Part shown: one piece after another, positions 1-5,315 of the stretch
How the letters are laid out: the number at the start of each line of letters is the position of its first letter
Position numbering within the stretch: the stretch's first letter is position 1
Source: JARKQH01 sp964631605
GTDB taxonomy: Bacteria; Verrucomicrobiota; Verrucomicrobiia; Limisphaerales; UBA8199
Length of the DNA stretch: 5,461 nucleotides
Assembly: GCA_964631605.1 (NCBI GenBank)
Contig: CAZVYG010000145.1
Location: 1 to 5,461 of the forward strand
Direction: 5' to 3'
The notes under the pieces: model-generated
Database searches by the model: none
Told to the model about the DNA's origin: nothing
The model's input: only the letters and a program-made list of their open reading frames with translations
Program-made: the position numbers and the translations under genes

Positions 1-149
1 AAGCGGGCATGCACCTGATCCGGAAGCCCAAGCGGCCCAAATGGCGGCCGTTTGTGCAGATCAACTTCACGCTGCACCATCACGACAGTTGGAAACACTT
101 CCTCGACCTCGCCTACTGGAACGTCGAGCTCGGGGAGGACGTGGCCTGA
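1..149 (+). CDS. C-terminal end of an unrecognised protein (partial)
   Basis: An open frame runs from the window edge (first full codon at base 3) to a TGA at 147-149, giving 48 residues. It reads as a plausible protein end, rich in aromatic, His and Lys/Arg residues: a basic patch (IRKPKRPKWRP), then FVQINFTLHHHDSWKHF, and an acidic end (NVELGEDVA). I do not recognise the family. The frame is open at the window edge, so the gene most likely begins upstream. An internal ATG at 9-11 lacks a Shine-Dalgarno sequence and is a poor start. It is followed by a GC-rich spacer and then the promoter of the DUF1573 gene, so it probably belongs to a separate transcription unit. No clear terminator hairpin follows it. 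Confidence 0.6.
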   Translation, partial: AGMHLIRKPKRPKWRPFVQINFTLHHHDSWKHFLDLAYWNVELGEDVA

Positions 150-177
150 GCGGGCGGGCGGCGGCGGAAAAACACTT

Positions 178-207
178 TTGCGCCAAGGCCGGGTTTTGAG
201 CTATAAT
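178..207 (+). promoter_or_regulatory. Sigma70-like promoter of the DUF1573-rhodanese-MauE/DoxX operon
   Basis: A perfect TATAAT lies at 202-207, with a weak TTGCGC at 178-183 and an 18-base spacer. The surrounding bases (170-207) are markedly more AT-rich than the neighbouring coding DNA. Transcription would be expected to start about 7 bases after the -10 box, near 214. That gives a very short leader of about 10 bases before the ATG at 224 and would clip the candidate Shine-Dalgarno sequence at 211-216. The -10 match is strong and the -35 is weak, so the call is a prediction. Confidence 0.5.
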
Positions 208-210
208 GCC

Positions 211-216
211 GAGGAA
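211..216 (+). promoter_or_regulatory. Ribosome binding site deciding the DUF1573 start
   Basis: GAGGAA at 211-216 lies 7 bases before the ATG at 224. It supports 224 rather than the in-frame ATG at 206, which sits inside the TATAAT box (202-207) and has no Shine-Dalgarno sequence. The start at 224 also gives a cleaner signal peptide (MNTTKLGIGLGWVLL…). Confidence 0.55.
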
Positions 217-223
217 TTTGCCT

Positions 224-1411
224 ATGAACACAACGAAATTGGGAATCGGGCTGGGCTGGGTCCTCCTCAACGCCCTGGCCGTGTCCGCCCAGCCGCTGGC
301 GGCGCCCGCCACCCCCTCACTGCCGGCGCCGCCGGACACCGCGTTGCCGGTGAATGCGACGCCCCTGGGGCCGCGAATCAAGTTTGCCGAGCCGATCTTC
401 GATTTCGGGCGCATCAAATCGGGCGAGGTGGTCAAGCACACTTACGCCTTCACCAACATCGGCGACCAGGTGCTGGAAATCCAGCACGTGCAGCCCTCGT
501 GCGGCTGCACGCCCCTGGGCGAGTGGAGCCGCCGGGTCGAGCCCGGCCAGGCCGGCAGCATCTCGGTGCAGTTCAACAGCGCCAACTTCAACGGCGCCGT
601 GTTCAAAACCATCTCGGTCGCCTGCAACGACAAGACGCAGCCGTCCCACATCCTGCAGCTCAAGGGCACCATTTGGAAACCGATTGATGTCGCGCCGCAG
701 TTCGCGGTGTTGAACATTCCTCCCGACGCTCCCAGCGCCTCGACCACCGTCAAGATCGTCAACAACACCGAAGAGCCGGTGACGCTGTCGCCGCCCGAGT
801 CCAACAACCCGGCGTTTGCGGCGGAGATCAAAACCAATCAGCCGGGGAAGGAATACGAGCTGACGGTTTCGACGAAATCGAGCCTGCCGCCGGGCAATGT
901 GCAAGGCGTCATCACGCTCAAGACCAGCAGCACGAACCTGCCGGTGGTCAACGTTACGGTGTGGGCCAATGTGCAGCCGGTGCTGGCGATCATGCCCCCG
1001 CAGATCACGCTGCCGCCCGCCCCCCTGGCCAACAAGACCCTGCCGAGTGTGACCATTCAAAACAATACGACCAACACGCTCTCCCTGTCCGAACCGCAGA
1101 TCAACCTTCCGGACGTGGATATCACCCTGCAGGAAATCCTGCCGGGCCGCGCGTTCTCCGCGACGCTGGCGTTCCCTGCGGGTTTTACGCTGCCCCAGGG
1201 GCAACCGGTGGTGTTCACCGTCAAGACCAGCCATCCGAAGTATCCCGTGGTTCGCGTGCCGATCGTCCAGATGCCCCGGCCCGCCGTTCTTCCGGCCCCG
1301 GCCCCGGCCCCGGCGGCGGCCACACCGCCTCGGCCGGCGCCGCGCGCCTCGGCCGGCGCCCCTCCGCCCCCGGCTCCTCCCCCGCTGCCTCCCAGCCCGC
1401 TGGCTCGCTAA
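224..1411 (+). CDS. Exported DUF1573 domain protein with a Pro/Ala-rich tail
   Basis: A 395-residue protein. Residues 1-22 form a signal peptide (hydrophobic core GIGLGWVLLNALAV, likely cut after VSA), followed by a Pro/Ala linker to about residue 50. Residues 53-148 match DUF1573, an Ig-like/ASPM-SPD-2-Hydin-type beta domain: FDFGRIKSGE, then TNIGDQVLEI, then the hallmark PSCGC (Cys93, Cys95), VEPGQAGSISVQFN and a closing LQLKGTI. Residues 155-350 look like two further, more divergent beta-sandwich repeats (VTIQNNTTNTLSL resembles VKIVNNTEEPVTL). Residues 351-395 are a low-complexity Pro/Ala tail. DUF1573 proteins are common in Bacteroidota and the PVC group, and their function is unknown. 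The next gene begins at the base directly after its stop codon, so the two are almost certainly co-transcribed. The family call is firm; the role is open. Confidence 0.9.
   Translation: MNTTKLGIGLGWVLLNALAVSAQPLAAPATPSLPAPPDTALPVNATPLGPRIKFAEPIFDFGRIKSGEVVKHTYAFTNIGDQVLEIQHVQPSCGCTPLGEWSRRVEPGQAGSISVQFNSANFNGAVFKTISVACNDKTQPSHILQLKGTIWKPIDVAPQFAVLNIPPDAPSASTTVKIVNNTEEPVTLSPPESNNPAFAAEIKTNQPGKEYELTVSTKSSLPPGNVQGVITLKTSSTNLPVVNVTVWANVQPVLAIMPPQITLPPAPLANKTLPSVTIQNNTTNTLSLSEPQINLPDVDITLQEILPGRAFSATLAFPAGFTLPQGQPVVFTVKTSHPKYPVVRVPIVQMPRPAVLPAPAPAPAAATPPRPAPRASAGAPPPPAPPPLPPSPLAR
1292..1313 (+). repeat. GC hexanucleotide tandem repeat encoding Pro-Ala
   Basis: About 3.7 copies of the hexamer CCGGCC/GGCCCC encode part of the PAPAPAP run in the DUF1573 tail. 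The unit is a multiple of three, so slippage would change the tail length without breaking the frame. Confidence 0.75.
1327..1360 (+). repeat. 15-base direct repeat in the Pro/Ala tail
   Basis: GCCTCGGCCGGCGCC occurs at 1327-1341 and again at 1346-1360. The offset is 19 bases, not a multiple of three, so the copies are read in different frames (one inside PPRPAP, the other inside RASAGAP). This suggests the tail grew by DNA duplication under weak constraint on its exact sequence. Confidence 0.7.
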
Positions 1412-2032
1412 GTGAAAGCGGTCTTGATCGAAGGGCTGCTGGTTGCGCTGGTGGGAATTGGGCTTTCGCTGGCCGCCAACCAATTATCGCCCCGCGGTCT
1501 TAAACTCTGGCGCAATTATTTCCCGGCGCCGCCCGCGGTGACCAACGCCCTGCCGGTGAATCCGGCGGCGGGGGCCGGCATGACCAACCCGGCGGCGGCC
1601 GCCAACGCCCTGGCGCTGCGGTTGCAGGCCCGGGGTTTGAGCCTGTTGGACAGCAACCAGGTCATCCGCCTGTTTCACGACCCTGCCCACCGACAGGGCT
1701 TGGTGATTTTCATTGACGCCCGCGACGAGCAGGCGTATCAGGCCGGCCATATCCCCGGCGCGTATCCCTTGGATTACTATCGTCCGGAGCCGTATCTGCC
1801 CAGCGTCCTGCAGGCCGCCCAGTTCGCCCGCCAAGTTGTCATCTATTGCAACGGCGGCGACTGCGAAGACAGCGAATTCGCCGCGACGCTCCTGGCCCCG
1901 GCCGTGCCGCCGGGTGTGCTGGGGGTGTATGGCGGCGGGATGACCGAATGGATCACCAACGGCCTGCCGGTTGAGATGGGCGGCCGCAACAGCGGTGTGC
2001 TGCGAAATGCGCCAGCAGCCGGTCCTCACTGA
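1412..2032 (+). CDS. Membrane-anchored rhodanese-like protein
   Basis: A 206-residue protein starting at GTG 1412, directly abutting the TAA of the DUF1573 gene. There is no Shine-Dalgarno sequence, so translational coupling is likely. Residues 4-22 (VLIEGLLVALVGIGLSLAA) form a signal anchor. Residues about 38-65 are a Pro/Ala/Asn linker. Residues 72-192 are one rhodanese domain: a lead helix (LLDSNQVIRLFHD), the family signature IDARDEQAYQAGHIPGA at 101-117, the active-site segment VVIYCNGGDCEDS with the presumed sulfur-carrying Cys146 and a second Cys151, and the closing GVYGGGMTEWITNGLPVE. Rhodaneses carry sulfane sulfur on the active-site Cys. The anchor would place the domain outside the cytoplasmic membrane. 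With the Cys-rich MauE/DoxX partner directly downstream, a role in envelope thiol or sulfur transfer is plausible but inferred. Confidence 0.9.
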   Translation: MKAVLIEGLLVALVGIGLSLAANQLSPRGLKLWRNYFPAPPAVTNALPVNPAAGAGMTNPAAAANALALRLQARGLSLLDSNQVIRLFHDPAHRQGLVIFIDARDEQAYQAGHIPGAYPLDYYRPEPYLPSVLQAAQFARQVVIYCNGGDCEDSEFAATLLAPAVPPGVLGVYGGGMTEWITNGLPVEMGGRNSGVLRNAPAAGPH

Positions 2033-2033
2033 G

Positions 2034-2519
2034 ATGCGCCTGGATTCTGGAAAGAAGTGGAACCTGGCGGAGCTCGGCGGCGTGCTGGGACGCTGGCTGG
2101 TGGGGGGATTGTTCATCTACATGGGACTGAACAAGGCGCTGCACCCGGTCGAGTTTCTCAAGCTGGCGCGGCAGTACGAGCTGGTGAGCAATCCTTATCT
2201 GCTCAACGGGATTGCGGCGGGTTTGCCCTGGTTCGAGGTCTTTTGCGGGCTGTTGCTGGTAGCCGGGGTGGCGGTTCGGGGAGCGGCCCTGATGCTGGCC
2301 CTGATGCTGGTCCCCTTCAGCCTGGTGGTGCTGGATCGCGCTTTGGGCATTGCGGCCACGCAGGGGATTCCGTTCTGCAGCGTCAAGTTCGACTGCGGTT
2401 GCGGCACCGGCGAGGTGGTCATTTGCCGCAAACTGGCCGAGAACACGCTGTTGTTGCTGCTATCCCTGTGGCTGCTGAGCGGTGTCGGCGGCAAACTCGC
2501 CCTGCGCTTTAGGCTGTGA
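2034..2519 (+). CDS. MauE/DoxX-like redox-associated membrane protein
   Basis: From ATG 2034, one base after the rhodanese stop, the product is 161 residues with about four membrane helices (roughly 16-34, 56-80, 84-103 and 135-152). It shows the DoxX/MauE pattern: GRWLVGGLFIYMGLNKALHPVEF near the N-terminus, then LPWFEVFCGLLLV. Between helices 3 and 4 is a Cys-rich loop, CSVKFDCGCGTGEVVIC (Cys115, 121, 123, 131), leading into RKLAENTLLLLL. MauE is needed for disulfide-rich methylamine dehydrogenase subunits, and DoxX-type proteins are associated with thiol or quinone redox. This protein fits the broader 'MauE/DoxX redox-associated' group rather than a defined enzyme. ATG 2007 (nine more residues, 26-base overlap with the rhodanese gene) is a credible alternative start; neither start has a good Shine-Dalgarno sequence. 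Last gene of the operon. Confidence 0.85.
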   Translation: MRLDSGKKWNLAELGGVLGRWLVGGLFIYMGLNKALHPVEFLKLARQYELVSNPYLLNGIAAGLPWFEVFCGLLLVAGVAVRGAALMLALMLVPFSLVVLDRALGIAATQGIPFCSVKFDCGCGTGEVVICRKLAENTLLLLLSLWLLSGVGGKLALRFRL

Positions 2520-2520
2520 G

Positions 2521-2566
2521 CAGGCAAAGGCCGGCCGGTTGACCGGGGAGGGTTCAGGGTTGCCTG
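2521..2566. terminator. Nested inverted repeat between convergent genes, possible bidirectional terminator
   Basis: CAGGCAA (2521-2527) pairs with TTGCCTG (2560-2566). Inside it CCGGT (2535-2539) mirrors ACCGG (2542-2546), so an inner 4-5 bp hairpin sits within an outer 7 bp stem. It starts two bases after the MauE/DoxX stop codon and runs over the last codons of the SCO gene. The placement suits a terminator shared by both operons, but there is no T-tract on either side, so it is not a classic intrinsic terminator. Confidence 0.3.
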
Positions 2567-3156
2567 GCCGCTTGGGCAACGGCCTCGGCGAGCTGCGGCG
2601 CGGTCCATTCGTTTCCGTCGAATTGCTTGAAGATGCGGCCTTGCGGATCCAGGACCACGGTGCGGAGGTTGTGGGAAAAGCTGCCCGCTTCGCGGGCGAC
2701 TTTGAGATCCAGACGGGGGGCCAGTTCGGCGAGGACAGCCGGTGAGGCGGCGGCGAAGAGCCAGCGGTCCGGGTTGTCGCCGCGGAACATTTTGGAATAG
2801 GCCGCCAGGATCGCGGGTTGGTCGAACGCCGCGTCGAAAGAGACGCAGAGGAACTGCCAGTTGGTGGGGGAGTCCGGAAGCCTGAGGAGAAGGTCGCGCG
2901 CCTCGCGGAAGTTTTTGTTCATGCGTGGGCAGTAGTCGGGCAGCGGGCAGCGCGTGAAGAAGAAGGTGAAGGCCAGCGAGCGGCCGCGGAAGTCCGAGAG
3001 ACGCACCCGGCTTCCGGTTTCACTGAGGAACTCCTGATCGGGCAGCGCGTCGCCGGGCTTGAGTTCGGGCGCCACTGCGGGGAGGAACAGCGGCTGGAAG
3101 ACTCCGGTGTCCGGCATGGCCAGGCCCACGCGGCGAATGGTATCTATCCAATACAA
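2554..3156 (-). CDS. SCO-family (SCO1/SenC/PrrC) protein, apparently 5'-truncated
   Basis: 200 residues if read from TTG 3156; ATG 3117 (187 residues) is the alternative, and neither has a Shine-Dalgarno sequence. SCO proteins are thioredoxin-fold copper chaperones or thiol reductases that help assemble the CuA centre of cytochrome c oxidase in the envelope. Family features: GDALPDQEFLSETG and VRLSDFRGRSLAFTFFFTRCP, a metal/thiol motif C70-PLPDY-C76-P (C-x5-C rather than the usual C-x3-C), FLCVSFDAAFDQPAIL at 102-117, and the copper-ligand His162 in SFSHNLRTVVLDPQGR. The odd part is the N-terminus. There is no signal peptide or membrane helix, and YWIDTIRRVG resembles the end of the CusF-like copper-binding domain that precedes the SCO domain in related exported proteins. 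A stop codon 4 codons upstream of the TTG closes the frame, 17 bases after the prepilin stop. The gene may be a remnant, or it may have been recruited to start here. Confidence 0.8.
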   Translation of the reverse strand: MYWIDTIRRVGLAMPDTGVFQPLFLPAVAPELKPGDALPDQEFLSETGSRVRLSDFRGRSLAFTFFFTRCPLPDYCPRMNKNFREARDLLLRLPDSPTNWQFLCVSFDAAFDQPAILAAYSKMFRGDNPDRWLFAAASPAVLAELAPRLDLKVAREAGSFSHNLRTVVLDPQGRIFKQFDGNEWTAPQLAEAVAQAARQP

Positions 3157-3173
3157 TTTGTTTCGAGGTCAGT

Positions 3174-3875
3174 TCACTGGGCCGTCAAAGGATTCCAAAC
3201 GTCCACGTTGCGCTCGGGGTCGTAGATGGTCTTGAAGTCGCGCCCCTGGGCGTGGCCGTCCACGAAGGTGTAATTCGCCTTTTTGCCGTGGCGACGCGCG
3301 GCCACGTCCACGGCGTCCTGCGGCGCGGTCCAGAAGTTCGGCATGATGTGGTCCGCGCTCGAAGCGTTCTCGGCGAAGAGGACGGTTGCGGCAGGACGGG
3401 GAACGGCGCTGGTACGGCGCCACGTTTGCGGTTTACCCTGGTAGTCATCCTCCGGCCCGAGTTCGAAATAGACGTTCAGGCCGTAACTCCACGGCGAGGC
3501 GCGCCGGTCGCCAGGGCAGTGATAGACACTGGTCAGCAAATTGGTCCAGGTCGTGATCGTGGAACCCAGGTGCGGAGCCACCGCGCGGCCCCAAGTCAGT
3601 TGCCCGTGGCTGAACGCGGAATGCTGGCTGCGGGGGAACAGGTCTTCGTTCTCGTCGGCATAGAGGCGCACGGCGAGGCCGAGTTGCCTCATCTGGCTCA
3701 GACATTGGCTCGAGCGCGCCGATTCCCTGGCGCGGGCCAACGCGGGCAAGAGCATGGCCGCGAGGAGCGCAATGATGGCGATGACGACGAGCAGTTCAAT
3801 GAGCGTGAAAGCGGGGCGCGCTCCCGGCTCGTGCGAACCGGGAGGCGCGGGCGGGTTGAGGGGTGCACGATTCAC
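3174..3875 (-). CDS. Prepilin-like H-X9-DG protein (DUF1559-type)
   Basis: A 233-residue protein from GTG 3875. The first four bases, GTGA (3875-3872), overlap the TGA stop of the upstream gene, and there is no Shine-Dalgarno sequence, so translation is very probably coupled. A basic/Pro-rich leader (residues 1-22) precedes the prepilin motif AFTLIELLVVIAIIALLAAMLLPALARARESAR. Cleavage would be after Ala22, where Gly is usual. The remainder is a pseudopilin-like globular part: CLSQMRQLGLAVRLYADENEDLFP, a Cys120 in YHCPGD, and near the end H196-x9-D206-G207 in RRHGKKANYTFVDGH. This is the H-X9-DG motif typical of the very numerous prepilin-like proteins of Planctomycetota, Verrucomicrobiota and Lentisphaerota. 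It ends normally (VWNPLTAQ), so this gene looks intact. Individual roles in the family are unknown. Confidence 0.9.
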   Translation of the reverse strand: MNRAPLNPPAPPGSHEPGARPAFTLIELLVVIAIIALLAAMLLPALARARESARSSQCLSQMRQLGLAVRLYADENEDLFPRSQHSAFSHGQLTWGRAVAPHLGSTITTWTNLLTSVYHCPGDRRASPWSYGLNVYFELGPEDDYQGKPQTWRRTSAVPRPAATVLFAENASSADHIMPNFWTAPQDAVDVAARRHGKKANYTFVDGHAQGRDFKTIYDPERNVDVWNPLTAQ

Positions 3876-4693
3876 GGGGTTCGACGCATGCGGAAGAACT
3901 TCTTCCCGGCATTACCCTCAAGCACCACGCACAGTTTGCCGTCCACGGTCACCGGCGCATTGGTCACCGGGGTCCATTCTGTGGCGGAAGCCATGTCCGC
4001 CATCTCCAACACCCAGCCCGTCGCGGTGTCCGGCCACGCGACGACGATTTTCTGAGCGATGCTGAGCGCCGGTCGGCCATCGGGCACGTTGGTGAAATTG
4101 AACACCATCGGCCCGGTGCTGGAATGGGGCACTTCTTCGCCGGTCAAGGTGTTGAGCAGGTAGGCCTCGAAGATGGCCGAGAGCGCATTGGTTCCCGGCG
4201 GAGCGGTGACCCCCGGATGGAACATCATGCCGTTCCAGTAGAGGGCGTTTGTTGTTCCGGTGGTGCCGAAGATGGGCTGCCAGGCCTTGGGCGCGGAACC
4301 GGAATACCGGTAGAACCCCAACTCCGGCGGCCCGGACAACTTGCGCAGCCAGATGGCCGTGTTGGCCGGGAGCGGATCGCTCATGGCGTCCATCACAAAC
4401 CCGTAGCGGCGGCTGAACGAGAGCCCCTGCCGGCTGGGGTCCAGGCAGTCATACCACGGATCGCCCGGGTCGAAGTTGTCGCCGGGATTGCTCACCAACA
4501 AGGGCGTGAGTTGAGGCACCTCTGTGGGCATCATCACGTGCAAATGCCCGTCATCGGCGTGATAGGCGATCATGGGCATGACCATGCCGCCCTGCATGGG
4601 CACGCTCGAAAGCGTGGCGGCCCGCGCCGCCGAAACTCCGCACGTCACAGCGACGGCGGCAGCGGCGCCGCAAAGGAACTTTGTTTTCTGCAT
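3872..4693 (-). CDS. Secreted Met/His-rich protein of unknown function
   Basis: A 273-residue protein from ATG 4693. Residues 1-25 are a clear signal peptide (MQKTKFLCGAAAAVAVTCGV, cut after ARA). The mature N-terminus is dense in possible soft-metal ligands: Met33, 37, 39, 41, His45, 50, 52, Met54, 55 (MQGGMVMPMIAYHADDGHLHVMMP). The middle part (about 58-205) has a distinctive set of motifs, including VPQLTPLLVSNPGDNFDPGDPW, SRRYGFVMDAMSDPLP and APKAWQPIFGT. Residues 213-271 resemble the C-terminal beta module often found on exported verrucomicrobial proteins (VVAWPDTATGWVLE … FFRMRR). I cannot give it a named family. The Met/His cluster and the co-transcribed SCO gene suggest periplasmic copper binding, which is an inference. 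The downstream prepilin gene overlaps it by four bases. Confidence 0.8.
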   Translation of the reverse strand: MQKTKFLCGAAAAVAVTCGVSAARAATLSSVPMQGGMVMPMIAYHADDGHLHVMMPTEVPQLTPLLVSNPGDNFDPGDPWYDCLDPSRQGLSFSRRYGFVMDAMSDPLPANTAIWLRKLSGPPELGFYRYSGSAPKAWQPIFGTTGTTNALYWNGMMFHPGVTAPPGTNALSAIFEAYLLNTLTGEEVPHSSTGPMVFNFTNVPDGRPALSIAQKIVVAWPDTATGWVLEMADMASATEWTPVTNAPVTVDGKLCVVLEGNAGKKFFRMRRTP

Positions 4694-4698
4694 AAAGA

Positions 4699-4729
4699 AT
4701 TATCGTTTTTCGTGTTCAAAAGGTGTCAA
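4699..4729 (-). promoter_or_regulatory. Promoter of the Met/His-rich protein operon
   Basis: On the minus strand a perfect TTGACA (4729-4724) and GATAAT (4704-4699) are separated by 19 bases, slightly long. They lie in an AT-rich patch (4676-4735) that stands out from GC-rich surroundings. Only five bases (TCTTT) separate the -10 box from the ATG at 4693, and no Shine-Dalgarno sequence is present. The transcript would begin at or next to the start codon. It would drive the Met/His-rich, prepilin and SCO genes. Confidence 0.55.
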
Positions 4730-4905
4730 ACATTGGAGCGGTGAAAGGTCCCAGGGGGTTCCCGGCACGCAATCACGGCAAACCGAGCCGAATCGCGTCA
4801 CCGCCAGCCAGGAGGTTATTGGATGCAAGGCAAGGGCCACCGGCGCTGGCGGGAGCCTTTAGCATTGAGGCCGACTCGAAACGAGGTCAGCCCAACTGCG
4901 GCGTC

Positions 4906-5310
4906 TCACGCCTCAGCGCCATTGCCGGGAAGGATGCCGCGTGGGCGCGGCTTGGGAGGTCCGTCGGAGCGGGAGAACGCCAGGGAATCAAGCCCGGCGA
5001 TGCGCTCGCGTTCGGACTCAAAGATGAAGGGCGCAGCCTGCCAGACCAGGCCCACATCCAGTTTGGAAACGGATTTGGGCTGCCGCTGCTCCTGTTTTTT
5101 CTCCTCGGCGCGGCCCTGTTTGATGGCGTTGCAGAGCTTGCAGGGATGCTCACCGTCGAAGGTCTGGGTCACCGCTTCCGTCAAGGACGCGTCGCGCGAG
5201 TAATTGATCAGCATGCCCGTCCACGCGACCGCCTGAAGCAACGCCCAGTGCAGGCCCAGGAACAGGACCAGCACGGACACGGTTACAGTGGTAACGTACG
5301 GACGCAACAA
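4906..5310 (-). CDS. Small membrane-anchored CxxC protein (HPCKLC motif), function unknown
   Basis: A 134-residue protein read from TTG 5310; a second TTG follows at 5307, there is no in-frame ATG or GTG upstream, and a stop codon lies just upstream. Residues 6-30 (VTTVTVSVLVLFLGLHWALLQAVAW) form one membrane helix. Then comes NYSRDASLTEAVTQTFDGEHPCKLCNAIKQGRAEEKKQE with a Cys57-x-x-Cys60 pair preceded by His55-Pro, a charged segment, and a Pro/Arg-rich end (RSDGPPKPRPRGIL). I recall similar short proteins near copper or SCO genes in Verrucomicrobiota, but this is recollection, not a search. The CxxC next to a membrane helix could bind metal or carry out thiol exchange at the membrane surface. 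It is 212 bases upstream of the Met/His-rich gene, which has its own promoter, so linkage in one transcript is uncertain. Confidence 0.7.
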   Translation of the reverse strand: MLRPYVTTVTVSVLVLFLGLHWALLQAVAWTGMLINYSRDASLTEAVTQTFDGEHPCKLCNAIKQGRAEEKKQEQRQPKSVSKLDVGLVWQAAPFIFESERERIAGLDSLAFSRSDGPPKPRPRGILPGNGAEA

Positions 5311-5315
5311 TGGGT

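Noticed and set aside
150..177. Terminator after the first partial gene
   Set aside because: The stretch is GC-rich, then A-rich, but has no convincing stem before a T-tract.
206..223. Earlier ATG for the DUF1573 gene
   Set aside because: It lies inside the TATAAT box and has no ribosome binding site; the ATG at 224 has GAGGAA seven bases upstream.
52..687. A 211-codon plus-strand open frame across the first intergenic region
   Set aside because: It runs out of frame through the DUF1573 gene, and its sequence is low-complexity Arg/Gly/Ala with no domain.
317..1483. A 388-codon open frame on the minus strand
   Set aside because: It is opposite the well-supported DUF1573 gene; its product is Arg/Gly/His-rich with no motifs, typical of antisense frames in GC-rich DNA.
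3252..4055. A 267-codon plus-strand open frame
   Set aside because: It is antisense to the prepilin gene with its unmistakable FTLIELL and H-X9-DG motifs.
3863..4744. A 293-codon plus-strand open frame
   Set aside because: It is antisense to the secreted Met/His-rich gene, which has a signal peptide, a promoter and a coupled neighbour; the plus-strand product lacks any recognisable pattern.
4740..4905. Riboswitch, tRNA or small RNA between the two minus-strand genes
   Set aside because: I found only short weak stems, such as GGCGT/ACGCC at 4900-4912 over the stop codon, and no tRNA or known riboswitch core; nothing could be supported.
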